In this document: in pieces, positions 35,287 to 47,378 of the stretch
Numbering within the stretch: the first letter of the stretch is position 1
Layout of the letters: each line of letters starts with the position of its first letter
Source: Oscheius sp. JU75
Lineage: Eukaryota; Nematoda; Chromadorea; Rhabditida; Rhabditidae
Direction of reading: 5' to 3'
Length of the DNA stretch: 64,000 nucleotides
Assembly (NCBI GenBank): GCA_037178855.1
Contig: JASJZC010000001.1
Span: 6,448,001 to 6,512,000, forward strand
Translations under genes and position numbers: made by a program
The notes under the pieces: model-generated
The model's input: the letters and a program-made list of their open reading frames with translations, nothing else
Told to the model about the DNA's origin: nothing
The model's database searches: none

Positions 35287-37335
35287 CTACGTTAGTTGAA
35301 TGTTCGAAGTAACTAGAAACAGTCCACCTAATGAAACTGTCAACAGGAGACTGAAGATGATCAGGCAGAGTCTATCCAAAGCCATTGCGGCAAACTTCCA
35401 ATCGGCCTTTTCCGACTCCCGACGGACTTCTCTGTTCCTGTGATCTCGGATCTTTCTGACAGAGTTGTTGATAGAAGTCAGGAGGTCGAGGATCCACAGA
35501 GAAGTTTCTGCTAGAGAGTCATCTAGACTTCTACATATGCAAATAGAAGGTGACCAACCTTGTTCCACCAGTGTCATGCATTTCTTGATGGTCTTGTCGT
35601 ACATCTCAGTTCTCTTCTTCTTGTAACAATCGAACTTTTTGGGCATGAAAATCCCTTCGCCGACTTTTCGGTCAAGACCCAGCTTCTCTCCTCCAGACAG
35701 GTTTAGACCACAAGTTCCGAGTTCTGAGAGACAAACCGAAACTGTGTCTCCACACTGACTTGCGCACTAAAATACTACTCTTGTCTTAAGGACGATATGA
35801 AACCTGAACGCATTCGGCCGTTTCCGGCGATCGTAGGTCGATGGCCCGTCCTTTCTTGAACTTGTAGCGCGGTCTGCGCATAAGAACCAGCCAGGGAATG
35901 TACTCGAGGAAGACTATTCGAAACTTTTCTCTTTTGGAATGAAATATGTTGCATACTCACAAAAGGAGCCATGTTGTGATTGCCGAATTGACGGTAGCGA
36001 ATGTTCAAAACGGCGATTGTGAATGTCGTAGACATGGCCACAATGAAGGTCACAGCAGAGAAGAACATCCCTGTTAGCATTTTTTTTGTTTCAAATCTTA
36101 ACCTACCAAGAAGTGGAATGGACTCCGAAGAAGTGGGAGTCGTTTCGGACAGGATGGTCAGGAAGAAGCAGACAGACAAAAGTATCGTCGTCTCTATAAA
36201 CACCCTCTCTCGCTGTGTTCAATGCGAAACTCACGAAACCCTATCTTTTCACTCATATCATGAGCTGGTAAACAGAAAGCCAGGAGAGTCATCATTGTGA
36301 TTACCAAGGAGGGAATGATGATATTAAAGGCGTAAAAGACTGCTCTTCTCTTGATGTGGAGGAAGAACTTGATGGTCGGATAGGGTTCCGAACAACACTT
36401 GTAGTAGTTTTTTTCCCTCTGTGCCGGAGCGTGGAGAAGATGCCATTCGCCGTTTGGAATGTATGTCGAGAGATCGGCTTCGGGAGCTAACTGATGTCTT
36501 TGCAATCTGTCTTTGACTCACTTGTACTGTGATCCGAATCGATCTGCAGGTTGAGGGCCTTACCATGGTAAGTCCACGAGCCGAATTTCAGGTAGCACAT
36601 CTGAATCGTAGCGCTGTTTTCAATGTCAAGCTCATGGAACCCAATCTTGTCTGTCTGCTTCTTCCTGACCATTCACATTACCTGTTCGTCGAAGGGAAAC
36701 ATGGTAATGTCCATTTTGCAGGAGATTTTGAAGATTCCCGGCGGGATCCAGTTGATTTCACTGCTGTTGTAGACGACAAGATTCGACTTATACATCGTGT
36801 CAAAGTGATCATCAGCGCTAAGAGAAAGATTGCTGCTTCGAATAGCCTTTGTACCTGTTATACAGAAGAACATCTAAATAAATACTTTGCAGTGTCTCAC
36901 AAGACCAAACCTGGCTGCCAGATCTCCCCCTCACCGCTGGGAAATCTCAACGAGGTCGTGTTATCGAACTGCTCCGCGTTCCATTGGAGTCGGTAGTCTC
37001 TCCAACTAAACTTCAACCACGCATTGACCTGAAAAAGACAGAGAAACTATTGTCTTCTTATTTCGTACTTCGAGCAGCTGATTCTGTGTGTCGACATTAA
37101 TGATCTGTTGAAGGAAGACTCTCATCGAGACATCAAGCGTCTCGCTCGCGATGCTCACAGGCCTGACAAGAGGATTGTATCCGTTGAGGAGGATCCTGGA
37201 AACTGTTGAAACGAGTCCCTATGCCTACTTGTAGAGATCGGCCTCTCGTTTACTCGAATCGACAGAGACGACTACTAAAAGTAAGGCAAGAAGCATTAGA
37301 CGACAGTTCAAACTGGCTCTTTCGAGCGCAAACAT
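35287..37335 (-). CDS. nicotinic acetylcholine receptor, alpha-type subunit
   Basis: Twelve exons (37335-37229, 37195-37069, 37028-36911, 36873-36855, 36817-36682, 36600-36522, 36486-36235, 36193-36107, 36070-35961, 35923-35804, 35766-35559, 35507-35287) give 527 residues. After a signal peptide (LMLLALLLVVVSV) come the extracellular strings NAWLKFSWRDYRLQW, YKSNLVVYNSS and NWIPPGIFKISC. The Cys-loop is C157-x13-C171. Vicinal Cys226-Cys227 (YYKCCSEPYP) mark an alpha subunit. TM1 to TM4 are clear (TM2: SEKIGFQTTILLSVCFF). The long TM3-TM4 loop carries extra cysteines. Ligand-gated cation channel at neuromuscular or neuronal synapses. A 19-nt micro-exon (36873-36855) restores the conserved DVLLYNSADDH string. 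I cannot choose between acr subgroups. Confidence 0.92.
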
Positions 37336-37560
37336 GTCAAAGAGGTGCCGGCCGTGAAGTGCCGAGCGGCTGTTTTGGTCGCCGATACAAGCAGTTCATA
37401 AGCAATCGTTGCCTTCCAGAAGTACCGTAAAAGTATCAATCTATTGATAAAAACTCTCTTATTGCTCTCAAACTGGGTAACAAGGCAAAACAATTGAAAG
37501 CTACCTGAATTATGGGGAAAATATGACATCTAACAGAACTAAACTATCAAAAGGGGAAAA

Positions 37561-40463
37561 CTAGACAATTTGGAAAACACTGAGACGGGTCAAAATGGCC
37601 GTTCTTAGCATGCTCAATTGGTCGGGTTCGAGAACACGAACATCCGTAGGATCTGCCGTAATTATCTTCTTTGACCTCAACAGCTGCATGGCATTCTTGA
37701 ACGAGTCGCTGTTGATGGCTTCCACTGAAAATTCATCTGATCCAAAAGAGTAGATAGCCGCCTTTTCATACGAATAGAGATGTCTTCAGAACGCCACAAA
37801 TGAACAAAAACAACCTACATTGGACTTCAAAGGGTTGCTTCTTGGCCGCAGCCAGGAATTCTCGACACATTGAGCGGATCAAGAGACTTTCTCGTTCCCC
37901 AGAAAGACTGTTAGAGAACTTGTCCGTTGTCATGAAGAGTGATTGTAGGAATGGCCGGAGAAGGTTGGAGTAGAAGGTCAGAATGTGGTTACTTCCAGAG
38001 TCGCGCACCTGAAAAAATAGGTAAATCAGGCTACTTGAACTGTCTGTCGCGAATCTTGAACTATCAAAATGGAAACTCACGAGAATTTCGGTCAAATCCG
38101 AGCACAGATTGGTAGTGTTCAAGTCCTCCTCAATCTCGTCGCTCTGTCTGACCATCAGCGGTCCTCCCAGCGAGCACATTCTGTCCAGCTGCTGTCGAAT
38201 TGTATCACGAATCTTCATGCACGGTTTCGTGAAGATGACCTCAAACTGCAGCCAGTCACAGATCTCTGCAGCTTCCTCGATGAGGTCTCGAACGAAGACG
38301 GAATCGCGATTTTGCGAAACGAGAGCAAGAGCTACAAGCTTGCTTATTAGAGGAAAAACAAGCTGTGCTAACCTATGGCGCTTCGGACGGCGAAAACTGG
38401 AACAAGTGCGTTTTTGTGATAGGCCAGACGCATCAGATGACGATGACCGCGTTGTGGCACGACAAAACTACCGTTAACATCGACCGAACTTCGCAGATAC
38501 TTGAGGGAATGCTGAAATCGTGGTTATTGCAGGAGAGAGCATAAAATAACCTCAAGAGCAAACCGTCCATGGGTCTGACTATCGTTCCAGCCCATCACAT
38601 CTCCTCCTTCCACGATAATCTGATTGCAGAGCCACTCTACGTCAGCTGCCAGTACTTTATCCACGACTCCTGCAGTGAATTTGCAGAGAAGAAGGGCGCT
38701 GATGACGGAGGGCAATGAGATCGAGACGATAGCCTGAGCTTCTGAATGACAGAAACTAATAAGTCTAGTTAAAAAATTACCATGAACAAGATGATACCCG
38801 ATGGCCCGAATGAGAGTTCTGTTGTCCACCTTCTCTTCGTGCTCGTGATGCCAGGGAACGAGCTCCCTGAACGTTAATTCAAAATCAGCAGTGTAAATTG
38901 AGTACCTGTATGAGGTAGAATGATGGATTCGTGTTAGGGAAGTCGTTGCATGTCTAGCGGATAAATTTGACGAAAGGGAATCCACATAGTGCTGGAAGTA
39001 GTTTTTTTTTCAGCTAGTAAATTAAGATCTACCGAAAGAAGAACCGGCTCTCCAAAATGCATTCGTACAGCTCCACATCGTCCAGGCAAACGGAAGCCCT
39101 TGAAAAGGCCGCGAATAGCTCCGAAGACACTCTCGGGAACCTTAGGGACACCCATGAGCTCATCGAGAAAGATTCCTTCCGCCACATCCTCGTACGTATA
39201 GCTGACCGGTATCAAATAGCAATCGCGAATCTGCCCTTGTTGGTATGCTTCGACAATGTTCGATATAAGGCCATGCTTCGGGATCAACGACTTTCCGAAC
39301 CGACTGCGAGTTCCTTCCAAGAAAAACTCGATCGACATACCGCGACTCATAAGCTGTTCAATGTAGGAGTGGAGGACGGCTCTGAAGCCACGTTTGAAGA
39401 GGCAAAATAACCAACAACCGACCTATAAATGGCATCTTTGCCTGACGTGTCGTTCGGATCAGTCTTTCTGCGAATGAAGAAAGCACCCGTTGCTCTGAGC
39501 AGCCAACCCAGTCCTGACAGATTCAAATTGTCGCCACTGGCTATGTGAGGCAACGGAAGACGGAAATGCCACGCCGTCCAGGTGATCATCAGATAATCGA
39601 GATGACTTTTGTGTAGAGGAAGATAGACAAGGGGCAATCCAGACTGAAGCAGCTCTTTATACAGGAGTAAAAACGCTGAAACGTACAGCACTGGCCTCTT
39701 GAAGCCGTTTCACTTGTTCGGGACTGACGAGAAGTTTAGACATCAGCCGACGGAAGACCTAAAACAATTGAAAGGCTAGTTTGATCAGTTGATACCTTGA
39801 ACAAGATGTAACCACAAATTTTGCACACAAATCGAGAGAGTGAGGCTTTCATGGCTATGAAGAAATGCCGTGCTTTGCGTTTTAGCTGATGCACAGAAAG
39901 TGTACATCCGGCTTCAATTTGACGATCGATTGCTGCACAGACCCTAAAAAAGTATGCATATCAGAAAAACAAGGGGTTGAAACCTACCGTTGAGAATTTA
40001 AAACGTCTTGTCCGACCGATGGGTAGGAGTGTGGAAGTGGAGTGGCTACAGAATAACGAAGATCAGCGAGCCAACGAGAGGGGGGTTTAACACCAGGCAG
40101 AAGAGGAGTTGGGAGACCGCCGAACTGAAATTTTCAGCAAATACTTTTACTCGAAGAGCTGAAAAAAGCCAAAAGAGCACTCACGTTAGAGAATTGCAGA
40201 AGATCGACATAGTGTTCACTTTGTGACTCTCCCGGAAAGGCAAAACAGGTAGTGCATCCGTGTTGAAGATTTTCTCGATTGGAGCAGCTGTAATCCAGTC
40301 CACTTGAGCAAGAAGGATAGAGAGGAGCACATTTGATCAGAGGCAACGTGGAACGGAAGTACTAAACCGCAGTTTACAAGAGTCTTCCTAGAGAACGAAC
40401 CGATCCGGCGTCCCCACCAGCCAGAGAGGCTAGTCCGAAGCTATTTTTCGTGTTGTAGGTCAT
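37561..40463 (-). CDS. glycerol-3-phosphate acyltransferase, mitochondrial type (GPAM/ACL-6-like)
   Basis: Fourteen exons: 40463-40401, 40361-40185, 40124-39988, 39943-39796, 39758-39687, 39652-39423, 39381-39033, 38991-38906, 38866-38781, 38741-38551, 38511-38373, 38331-38081, 38008-37819, 37724-37561. All phases close, giving 760 residues. The PlsC-family motifs are present: the catalytic H-x4-D as H213KSHLD218, ASGDNLNL and GAFFIRR after it, EGTRSR at 298-303, then YLIPVSYTYEDV. The C-terminal 300 residues match the extra domain of GPAM rather than of peroxisomal GNPAT. The enzyme acylates sn-1 of glycerol-3-phosphate, the first step of glycerolipid synthesis at the outer mitochondrial membrane. 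It is the most upstream gene of the minus-strand block, 225 bp before the receptor. Confidence 0.92.
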
Positions 40464-41579
40464 CGTGAACGTCTACAGCATTCTGAATTTCAAAATACTT
40501 CTTTGGTATAATAAAAAAAAAAGCGAGCAGGAAGTAGGGATCTTGATGCAATAGTTAAACAAACTATAGTATAAACAAAAAAGAAAGATTTTTAACAAGA
40601 ATATATAACAAGGTAAAGAGGACACGTAAACAGCGCGCCTCGAGAAACCAACAGAGAAGTGGGACACGGGTCGGAGTCTTAATGTATTTAATGTATATTA
40701 TTTCGACTTCTTCTACATCTAAAGGGATGTTCCGACATCAGAAATAGAATTTTTTGGACTGAAAAAGCAACAGAAAACGGGTAAAGATAAAGAAAATCGC
40801 AAAAATGGATAAAGTTAGGAGCGTCGATGTGTCGAAACTAAGAGCAATCGAAAGAATATGTCAGAAACTTGACTGACGCTTTTGTGTGGTAGACAGACTC
40901 ATATTCCATTCAATCGACTGTTTTACTCGCGGATATTCCTCCGAACTCCCTTTTCCCCACCTCTACAAAGAGTTCTCGCTCACTGATCTAATTTATCTAT
41001 TCGATGAAAATTTGTAATGCAATCCACCCCCTCTCTTCTACTATGGGTGTCCGATCCTGTGGCTACCGTTATGAATCTCGCTTCCACGGTCATGACAGAA
41101 GTCCACAAACATTATCAAGTGTTATCCCAAATTAGAGTTGACTTGTGTTGCAGACGGACGCTTCTTGCATATTATAAAGGTAGGATATACATGCTCTTTC
41201 GTTTGCGAACGTCAACAACCCCAAAAGTCACGATAACAATGAAAATCAACGAGGTTTTAAATTTTGGGCGCTGCGTACGCATTTTCGTGCAAATGCAAAA
41301 GGCTTCCGACGGACGGAGACAACAGTTCCTTATTTTATTAAGATTTTGACAATTTGTCGCTGGCCTAAAATTTGATGAATGCGGCTGTTTTTCTGTTTTT
41401 GTTCTCCGGTTTTTCCGACTGGTTTCGAGCTAATTGTTTGAATAGTGAGCTTTTCTGGGCTGCGCAAAATACAGTGGTAACGAGACTAAAATGCGGCATA
41501 AATTTTAGCACGCAGAAATTTTGCAAGAAGCCTTTTCATAGCTCCTATTTATCGCTGTACATCAGTTCCATTCTTGCAG
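40464..41579. other. divergent intergenic region
   Basis: AT-rich DNA between the minus-strand acyltransferase and the plus-strand MRG gene; shared promoter space for both. No gene seen. Confidence 0.5.
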
Positions 41580-43004
41580 ATGTTATCTTACGCACTTGGA
41601 GAGCGTTTACTCGCTCGAAATAAGGGTAGCACCATTTTCTACGAGGCCAAAGTCGTCGACAAGACGGAAGAAGGATACGGAATTCATTACCTGGTGAGTG
41701 TCTCTCGTATTCCTCCTGTACATCATGATGTTTTGCAGAAATGGTCCAAACGCTATGATGAGTTCATCGGTGTCGAAGAATTGGAAGGGCGCACGAAGAA
41801 GTTCTCGGAGGAAGCTCTGAAACAGGCCAAGGTAAGAAGTTCTTTTTTCCACCTACAATTTCGTGAAGTCGACAATAAAACTTCGTAAACGATCATTTCG
41901 ACATTGTCTCCGACTCCACACTACCTTTTTCAGGCCGAGTTGGCCGCTGCCAAGAAATTGTTGAAGGAGAAAGCTAAGAAGAGATCTACGGTATTTCAAT
42001 GCTTGGTGTTGTTTGACGACTAATTTGCATGTTGGCATCAAAGTGCACTCTGAATTGTCAGGCGAAAAGGACGAGGAGAACCGGCCCGTCTTGACCCAGA
42101 AGCGTGTCAAGAAAGGAGAGAAGGCAGACGTTGTCGTCAACACAGACGAAAATTCCAATGTTCAAGCTGGAGAGAAGGAGCTCGTCAAGGCCGAAGAAAA
42201 GGCCCCATGCAAATTCGAGGTGTGTTTCGAAAGATGCTTGTTGTTCATACCTCACTTTCAGAAAGAAAGCAGTCTTCCTGCCAATCTTAAAGAGATCTTG
42301 CTCCAGGATGCTGAACTCGTCAGAAATCAGTCCAAGGTCTACACTCTTCCCGCAAAGACCACTGCGTCAACGATCATTTCAAAAGTCAGTTGTTTTTGTT
42401 GACTCCTTTCTAATACTAATTATCCAGTATATTAATGATCTCACCCTGCACAAGCAGGATAACGAAAAAGTCGAACTGAAGTACGTTGGAAACCGAGTCT
42501 TCAAGGCTAAGGACATTATCTACAACGCAGAAGGTATCCAGGAACTTATGGATGGATTTCTAGCGTAAGTTTCTCTTTGTTGTAGTTTTGTAATAGCATG
42601 AGTTTTTGAAGCCGCGAGTACCTCTACAGTTCCGAAGCCCAGCAATACAGGAAAGCCATGGAGGAACATCACTTCGGTTCAAGTGAGCTTTAAATCTTTA
42701 CACAGTTACGGCAGCTTCTTCATGCTCCGAGTCATCAAAACACTCCTTTTTCAGATGACAAGTTCCTTCCAAGCCATCACTACGGTCTCCCCCACCTGGT
42801 TCGCGTCCTGAACCGTTTCGACTTCCTCAACGGAGAGATTCGGGCCACAGTTAGTCCTTATTTTGTCATTCTAGCTAACATTTCTTTTAGGCTATGCACA
42901 GCGTGATTGCCGACTTCGTCCATTTTCTCGATCTGAACTACCAGCAATATTTCGCCGGTGAAGAGGACTACCAGGATCTCCCGACCGAGAAGCCACTCGC
43001 CTAA
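41580..43004 (+). CDS. mrg-1: MRG-domain chromatin protein (MRG15/MORF4L1, MRG-1 type)
   Basis: Nine exons: 41580-41693, 41739-41831, 41934-41990, 42070-42219, 42262-42384, 42428-42564, 42612-42682, 42755-42849 and 42891-43004, giving 317 residues. Residues 1-75 form a divergent chromodomain (FYEAKVVDKTEEGYGIHYL then KWSKRYDEFI). A Lys/Glu-rich linker follows. Residues about 150-317 are the MRG domain (LPAKTTASTIISKYINDL, FLPSHHYGLPHLVRVL, FVHFLDLNYQQYF). The human protein reads H3K36 methylation and recruits histone acetyltransferase and deacetylase complexes; MRG-1 in C. elegans acts in the germ line. The start codon directly follows TTCTTGCAG. The intron before exon 4 is the weakest: its acceptor is an AAAAG without a pyrimidine tract. 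Confidence 0.9.
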
Positions 43005-43061
43005 ATTTTTTCTGTGCCGGTAAAACTAGCCCTATTATGTCAATTTCTCAATTTGTTCTCT

Positions 43062-43067
43062 AATAAA
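43062..43067 (+). terminator. polyadenylation signal AATAAA of the MRG gene
   Basis: AATAAA about 58 nt after the stop codon. Confidence 0.55.
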
Positions 43068-43502
43068 CAGTTAATAGCTTAACGCAAGTTTTGTAGTCCA
43101 CGGCAGGGAAGCAGAAGTTTATCGTTCTAACTGACGGGGCTATTGGCCGGGGTATTTACTATGATTACGGGTGAACATGATAGGATCGACGACGAAAATG
43201 CATTGCGGTCTTCTAGAAGCATCGTTTTGCTCAGTCTTTCCAGTAATGGTCTTGCAGTCATTCAGTGACAATTGGCTCGTTCCTGTTGTGAGAAAGGCTT
43301 GAAATAATTCAAGTTCCCGCGCTTCCAAGATCACAGTTGGTGCGCAGCGGAACAGCGAGTCTTTCGTTTTCCAGTCTGTCAACATTTTCATTCTGTTTTG
43401 TCCATTTTTTTTCCTCTGAAAATATCCTTTTCCTTGTTTTTTTTTCCATTTTCTTCGTCACTTTGTGCATGCCACTATCAAACCTTTTTTTGAGGCTCCA
43501 GA

Positions 43503-44625
43503 ATGGCTGCGGAATTCCATCCGGACATACAGAATCTTCCCCCATCCGACCAGTCTCTCACCATGGGCCATCAAGAAGGCCGTCTGCAACAGCGCATGAA
43601 CAAGCGCTTGTACAAAGGTTTCCATTCAGATGTACGTTTTCTTTTATATTTTTTCGATCAACATTATGTAGGATGTCCGCTACATGACAAGCAATACTGT
43701 CGGAGAACACCAGAATTACGAGAATATACAGGAGATACCTATTCATTCGCGCAGTCGTACGCTCTCAGAATCATCGTGCGGTTCACCCAACAACGGGAGC
43801 GTATTCAGTGGACGCGCTACCAAGGTTAGTTTCTGCTGATTATCGCCTAATCTTCATTTTCAGCTGTGTGAAAATTATTTGACCGGTAAAAACTGTCGTT
43901 ATGGATCTCGTTGTTGGTATGCTCACGGGACTTGGGAGCTCAAGCATTTCGACCAGTCTAATAGGAACAAACGTCTCGTACGTTGCGTCCAATCCCCTCT
44001 ACTGTTGTGATTTTTAGTTTCCAGAACCGCCACATCAACTAATCTATCCGACCAGCGCTCAAATTGAATGGATTTGTAGATCTCAGCAAGCTGCAAAGGG
44101 TCCTGAGCGTGAACTCGCCCACGAGAGCATCATCCTTGGAAATCGATTCGGCTTCGGAAAAGTTCACACCCAGCACAGAGCTTCTACTCCGAAGAAGTTG
44201 CTCCACAATCGCCCGGCTGCCAATACATGTCCTACCCCTAACCATAGCTTTGTTCTTCCGCCAGTTCAGTCTCGTCGATCTAAGCCACTGCTCGAGCTCC
44301 TGATGGATATTGATGTAAGTGTGCTAATGCTTCCAGATTATAAACTCCTCCAATATAGGCTCCGATTCACGACAATGATCCTGAAAGTCCTATGCCGTAT
44401 ACGATGCCTGATGAGTTTGAAGCCTTCCCGCGCACTGCGATTCAGTTGCCAAACGGATTTCTCGGCTTCATCAAGGATCACGACAGTCAGAAGGTCAGCC
44501 TCAATCTTTCGCTCATTCGAACAATCACATTCCAGAAGTCTTCGGATCGCTGCGACATATTCGCTATTAGCGGCTTCTGTCCACTAGGAAACGAATGCAA
44601 CTTCCAGCACAGCCGTACTGACTAG
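43503..44625 (+). CDS. CCCH zinc-finger protein with two widely separated fingers
   Basis: Six exons: 43503-43631, 43672-43824, 43864-43977, 44018-44314, 44359-44493 and 44536-44625, giving 305 residues. Finger 1 (from residue 96) reads CENYLTGKNC then C then AH, i.e. C-x8-C-x5-C-x3-H. Finger 2 (from residue 282) reads CDIFAISGFC then C then QH with the same spacing. This is the TIS11/MEX/POS spacing of mRNA-binding fingers, but those lie about 18 residues apart; here about 165 residues separate them. A Ser-rich segment before finger 1 (SRSRTLSESSCGSP) looks like a phosphorylation or 14-3-3 target. The likely role is post-transcriptional control of mRNAs. The start lies one base after CTCCAG; the gene follows the MRG gene by 498 bp on the same strand. 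Confidence 0.82.
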
Positions 44626-45091
44626 ACCAGCCATTATGCCTCAAACACCTAACCCAAATCTACCCACAGGTAATCGCCCCCCAATCTCACTGGTCCTACT
44701 ATCAGTCTAGCAATCTACCTTCTTTTGCCATTTTCATAACTCTGCCATGTTTTAACTGCTCTCTGAGCAATTTATCCTCCTATCCCCTGTTTTATTAGTT
44801 TATTTGACCGATCCCTCCCGCTTCTCTTTCTTCAAAAGTTTTCATTTTCTCAAAGAATACGTATACGAGTCCCCAGTATTGTGTGTAAAGTTGTTCTTTC
44901 AAATAGTCGAAAATGTTGTCTTCTCCTCTAGGGTAACAATCTAACCCCTCAAAATAACTGTACATCCCGCATTTATGCATTTTTTCAATATGACACATTT
45001 TTCGAGCTAATAAATTTGTCCAGTTCCTCACTCACCATGTTCCACCAGAAGAAAGAGCACCATCGTGTGCTCTCCATATAGCTTCAAAACT
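44626..45091. other. convergent 3' spacer
   Basis: 3' ends of the CCCH gene (plus) and the F-box gene (minus) converge here. A 78-codon minus frame (44795-45031) has no splice or domain support. Confidence 0.45.
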
Positions 45092-46773
45092 TTATCTCTC
45101 ATAAAAGGCAACAATCGACTCAACAAATCCAACAGCCTCTGATCTCTTCTCCTCTACCGTCTCCAACTGCCCTAGTCGTGCATAAATGACTGAAAAGTCG
45201 AGGACTGGTCCAGGCAGCATGATTTCGTCAACGAGATCGACAAATGCCATGTTGAGATCTTCTTCATCGGTCATCTTATCGAGCACGACACAAACATCTG
45301 TACAGAAACTCCACGATTTCCTGGTTACCGCTATTTGGCGCCATTTCCCGCCTTCCTCCAGCTCCACAAACCAATAGTCGAACTTGTTTCTCTGTGCGGA
45401 TTGTTAACAAATGTGCGATTTCACCTGACTGTGATTCTCTTCTGGTTCGAGGAAGTTAGTTCCTTTCGGCCGAAAACACCCTGCGTAGAATCCATCTAGA
45501 GGAATAATGTCTCCTTTCAATATAGTCGTCAAGTCGAGGTCAAAAAACTGCGTCGTCTCTTCCAAATATAATCGGTAAAAGTACATTTCAGGCATCGTAC
45601 TCTTATAGTTCTGAACACTGCTCAACTGTCCAAACGACATTGGACAAACCATCATGATATTTTCTAGATCAGTCCAGCTAAAAGAGCTCGAACACCAGTC
45701 TAGGGTCACAATGGATTTCGAGTTGAGCAAGCTTGTAAAATTGATGTTGTCGGGAGCATAATTGTCAGCAAAACAACATGAGAACATTCGAAGTTTCTGA
45801 AAATTTTTTCTTTTGGACAGATAGTAGTTACCTTTGCCAAATCGGTGTTGATCAGATCCACATTGTTCTTGCTCTTTCTCAATCGAATCTGTTTGAGATT
45901 CGACCATTTGGTGGTGAGCTTATCGAATTGCTCCATCGTGACATTCTTGAAATTGATGGTGTCCACCCGAAGACTACCAACAATCTCCATGAACAGGTCG
46001 AAAGCTGTCGCGAAGAGATCGTCTCCTTCCAGACCATAGTTCAGCTAGAGGACATAGCTATCTCATTTTGACCGTCCCAAAATTACTTTTGACCTTCCCA
46101 GCAAAAACTGAATGTTGTAAAAACGCTGTATACCACATCCAATTCATCAGTGTGATTCGACTGATATCTCTAAGCTTTATAGAAAGGGATTTGGCTCTTT
46201 ATCGCTCGCTCTAGGAGCGTATATGAATGCTATAGTCTCACTTCAATTTTAATTGAGACAGTCATGGGACGGTCAAAGTGAAATAGAGCCGAAGATTGAT
46301 AAGGAAGGATGAGTGAACTCACAATTGAGACTTCTGGAAAGTTGAATCCGGAAATGGCGGCAAGAATCCTTTCCGTTGTATCGACGTTCAGAGGTATCTT
46401 CAGATTGGCCTCTCCGTACAAAGTTCCGTACTCAACCACCAGATAAGGTTCAGAAACATCGTCATCTGACTCCTAATAGTGGTACATGTTTTCTTCTAAA
46501 AAACCTAATCACCCTCATTCTCTTGTAGAAAGGGTAGGTGTTTTTCATAGAGTTCAGGAGGAATATTTCCGGTGTCTGCCTGTAGATATATATTCCCAGA
46601 GCTTTCTTGTGCTCTTCGCAGAACAAGTTCACGAAGCGACAGGTTCGACGGAGACGGACATACGGAATAGATTGGCACTATACTTGGGATAGTAGTTAAA
46701 AGGGATAGGAACTTACTCTCTTCACAATTTGAACCTTCAGTTCGGTGGGCAAATCAGCGAAAACTGTGAACAT
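45092..46773 (-). CDS. F-box family protein
   Basis: Six exons (46773-46717, 46677-46513, 46472-46323, 46044-45832, 45796-45425, 45391-45092) give 418 residues. The F-box is split by intron 1 exactly as in the other two: FADLPTELKVQIVKR joined to CQSIPYVRLRRTCRFVNLF. Exon 1 codes for 19 residues, as in the copy at 55888. Exon 3 ends GFNFPEVSI, matching GFQFTDLVI in the copy at 54248-55888, so these two are clear paralogues with shared exon structure. The C-terminal ~300 residues are not assigned. Expected role: SKP1-CUL1-F-box ubiquitin ligase adaptor. Start follows a TTCAG by 5 nt. Confidence 0.82.
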
Positions 46774-47378
46774 AGCCACTGAACAGACGGAGATCAGCTG
46801 TTGTTTGTTCAGCCAATCGATGAATGGAGAGGAAGAAAACAAGTTAGCAGAACAGATTGAGTGAAAATATAATAGGGTGGCGGACTCTTGTGTCCAGCTG
46901 CTTTCGTAGTGTAATCAATAGTCAAAGAACAGACGGCATCTGAAAGAGGACGGGTACTCGGACTTTGTCTGTTTCTTTGTCCGTGGCCACAAACCAGATG
47001 TTATATATACTATTATTGCCAATTACTGTTCCAAGAGTTTGCTAAACTAGTTTGAAGTTCGTGAATTGCTCTTGAAAAGAGTCACATAGTAGAGTGAGAT
47101 TAGTTGACGGCGAAGCTGCCTTTAGGTAGCTGGTCCGGTACTAAAGGGCATATTTTCCTTTCAGCCAGATAGAGTATTTTTTTTCTCACTCTCTCTTCCT
47201 TCCAAAAATAACTGCAGTAACTTCATTTCACGCACTGTAAAATAGCTAGTTCCTGTTCCCAGCCTCTCTCCCTTTCCATCAATCCTCTCGCAGTAATAGC
47301 TAACCGTGTGTTTTTGCTTCGTCGCTCTCGATTACCATTTCAAGACAGTCAGTCAGTCGTGCGACTGTCCGCCTGGGA
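46774..47378. other. divergent promoter region
   Basis: Lies between a minus-strand F-box gene and the plus-strand collagen gene. A TATATATA run at about 47006 could serve a promoter. No gene seen. Confidence 0.45.
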
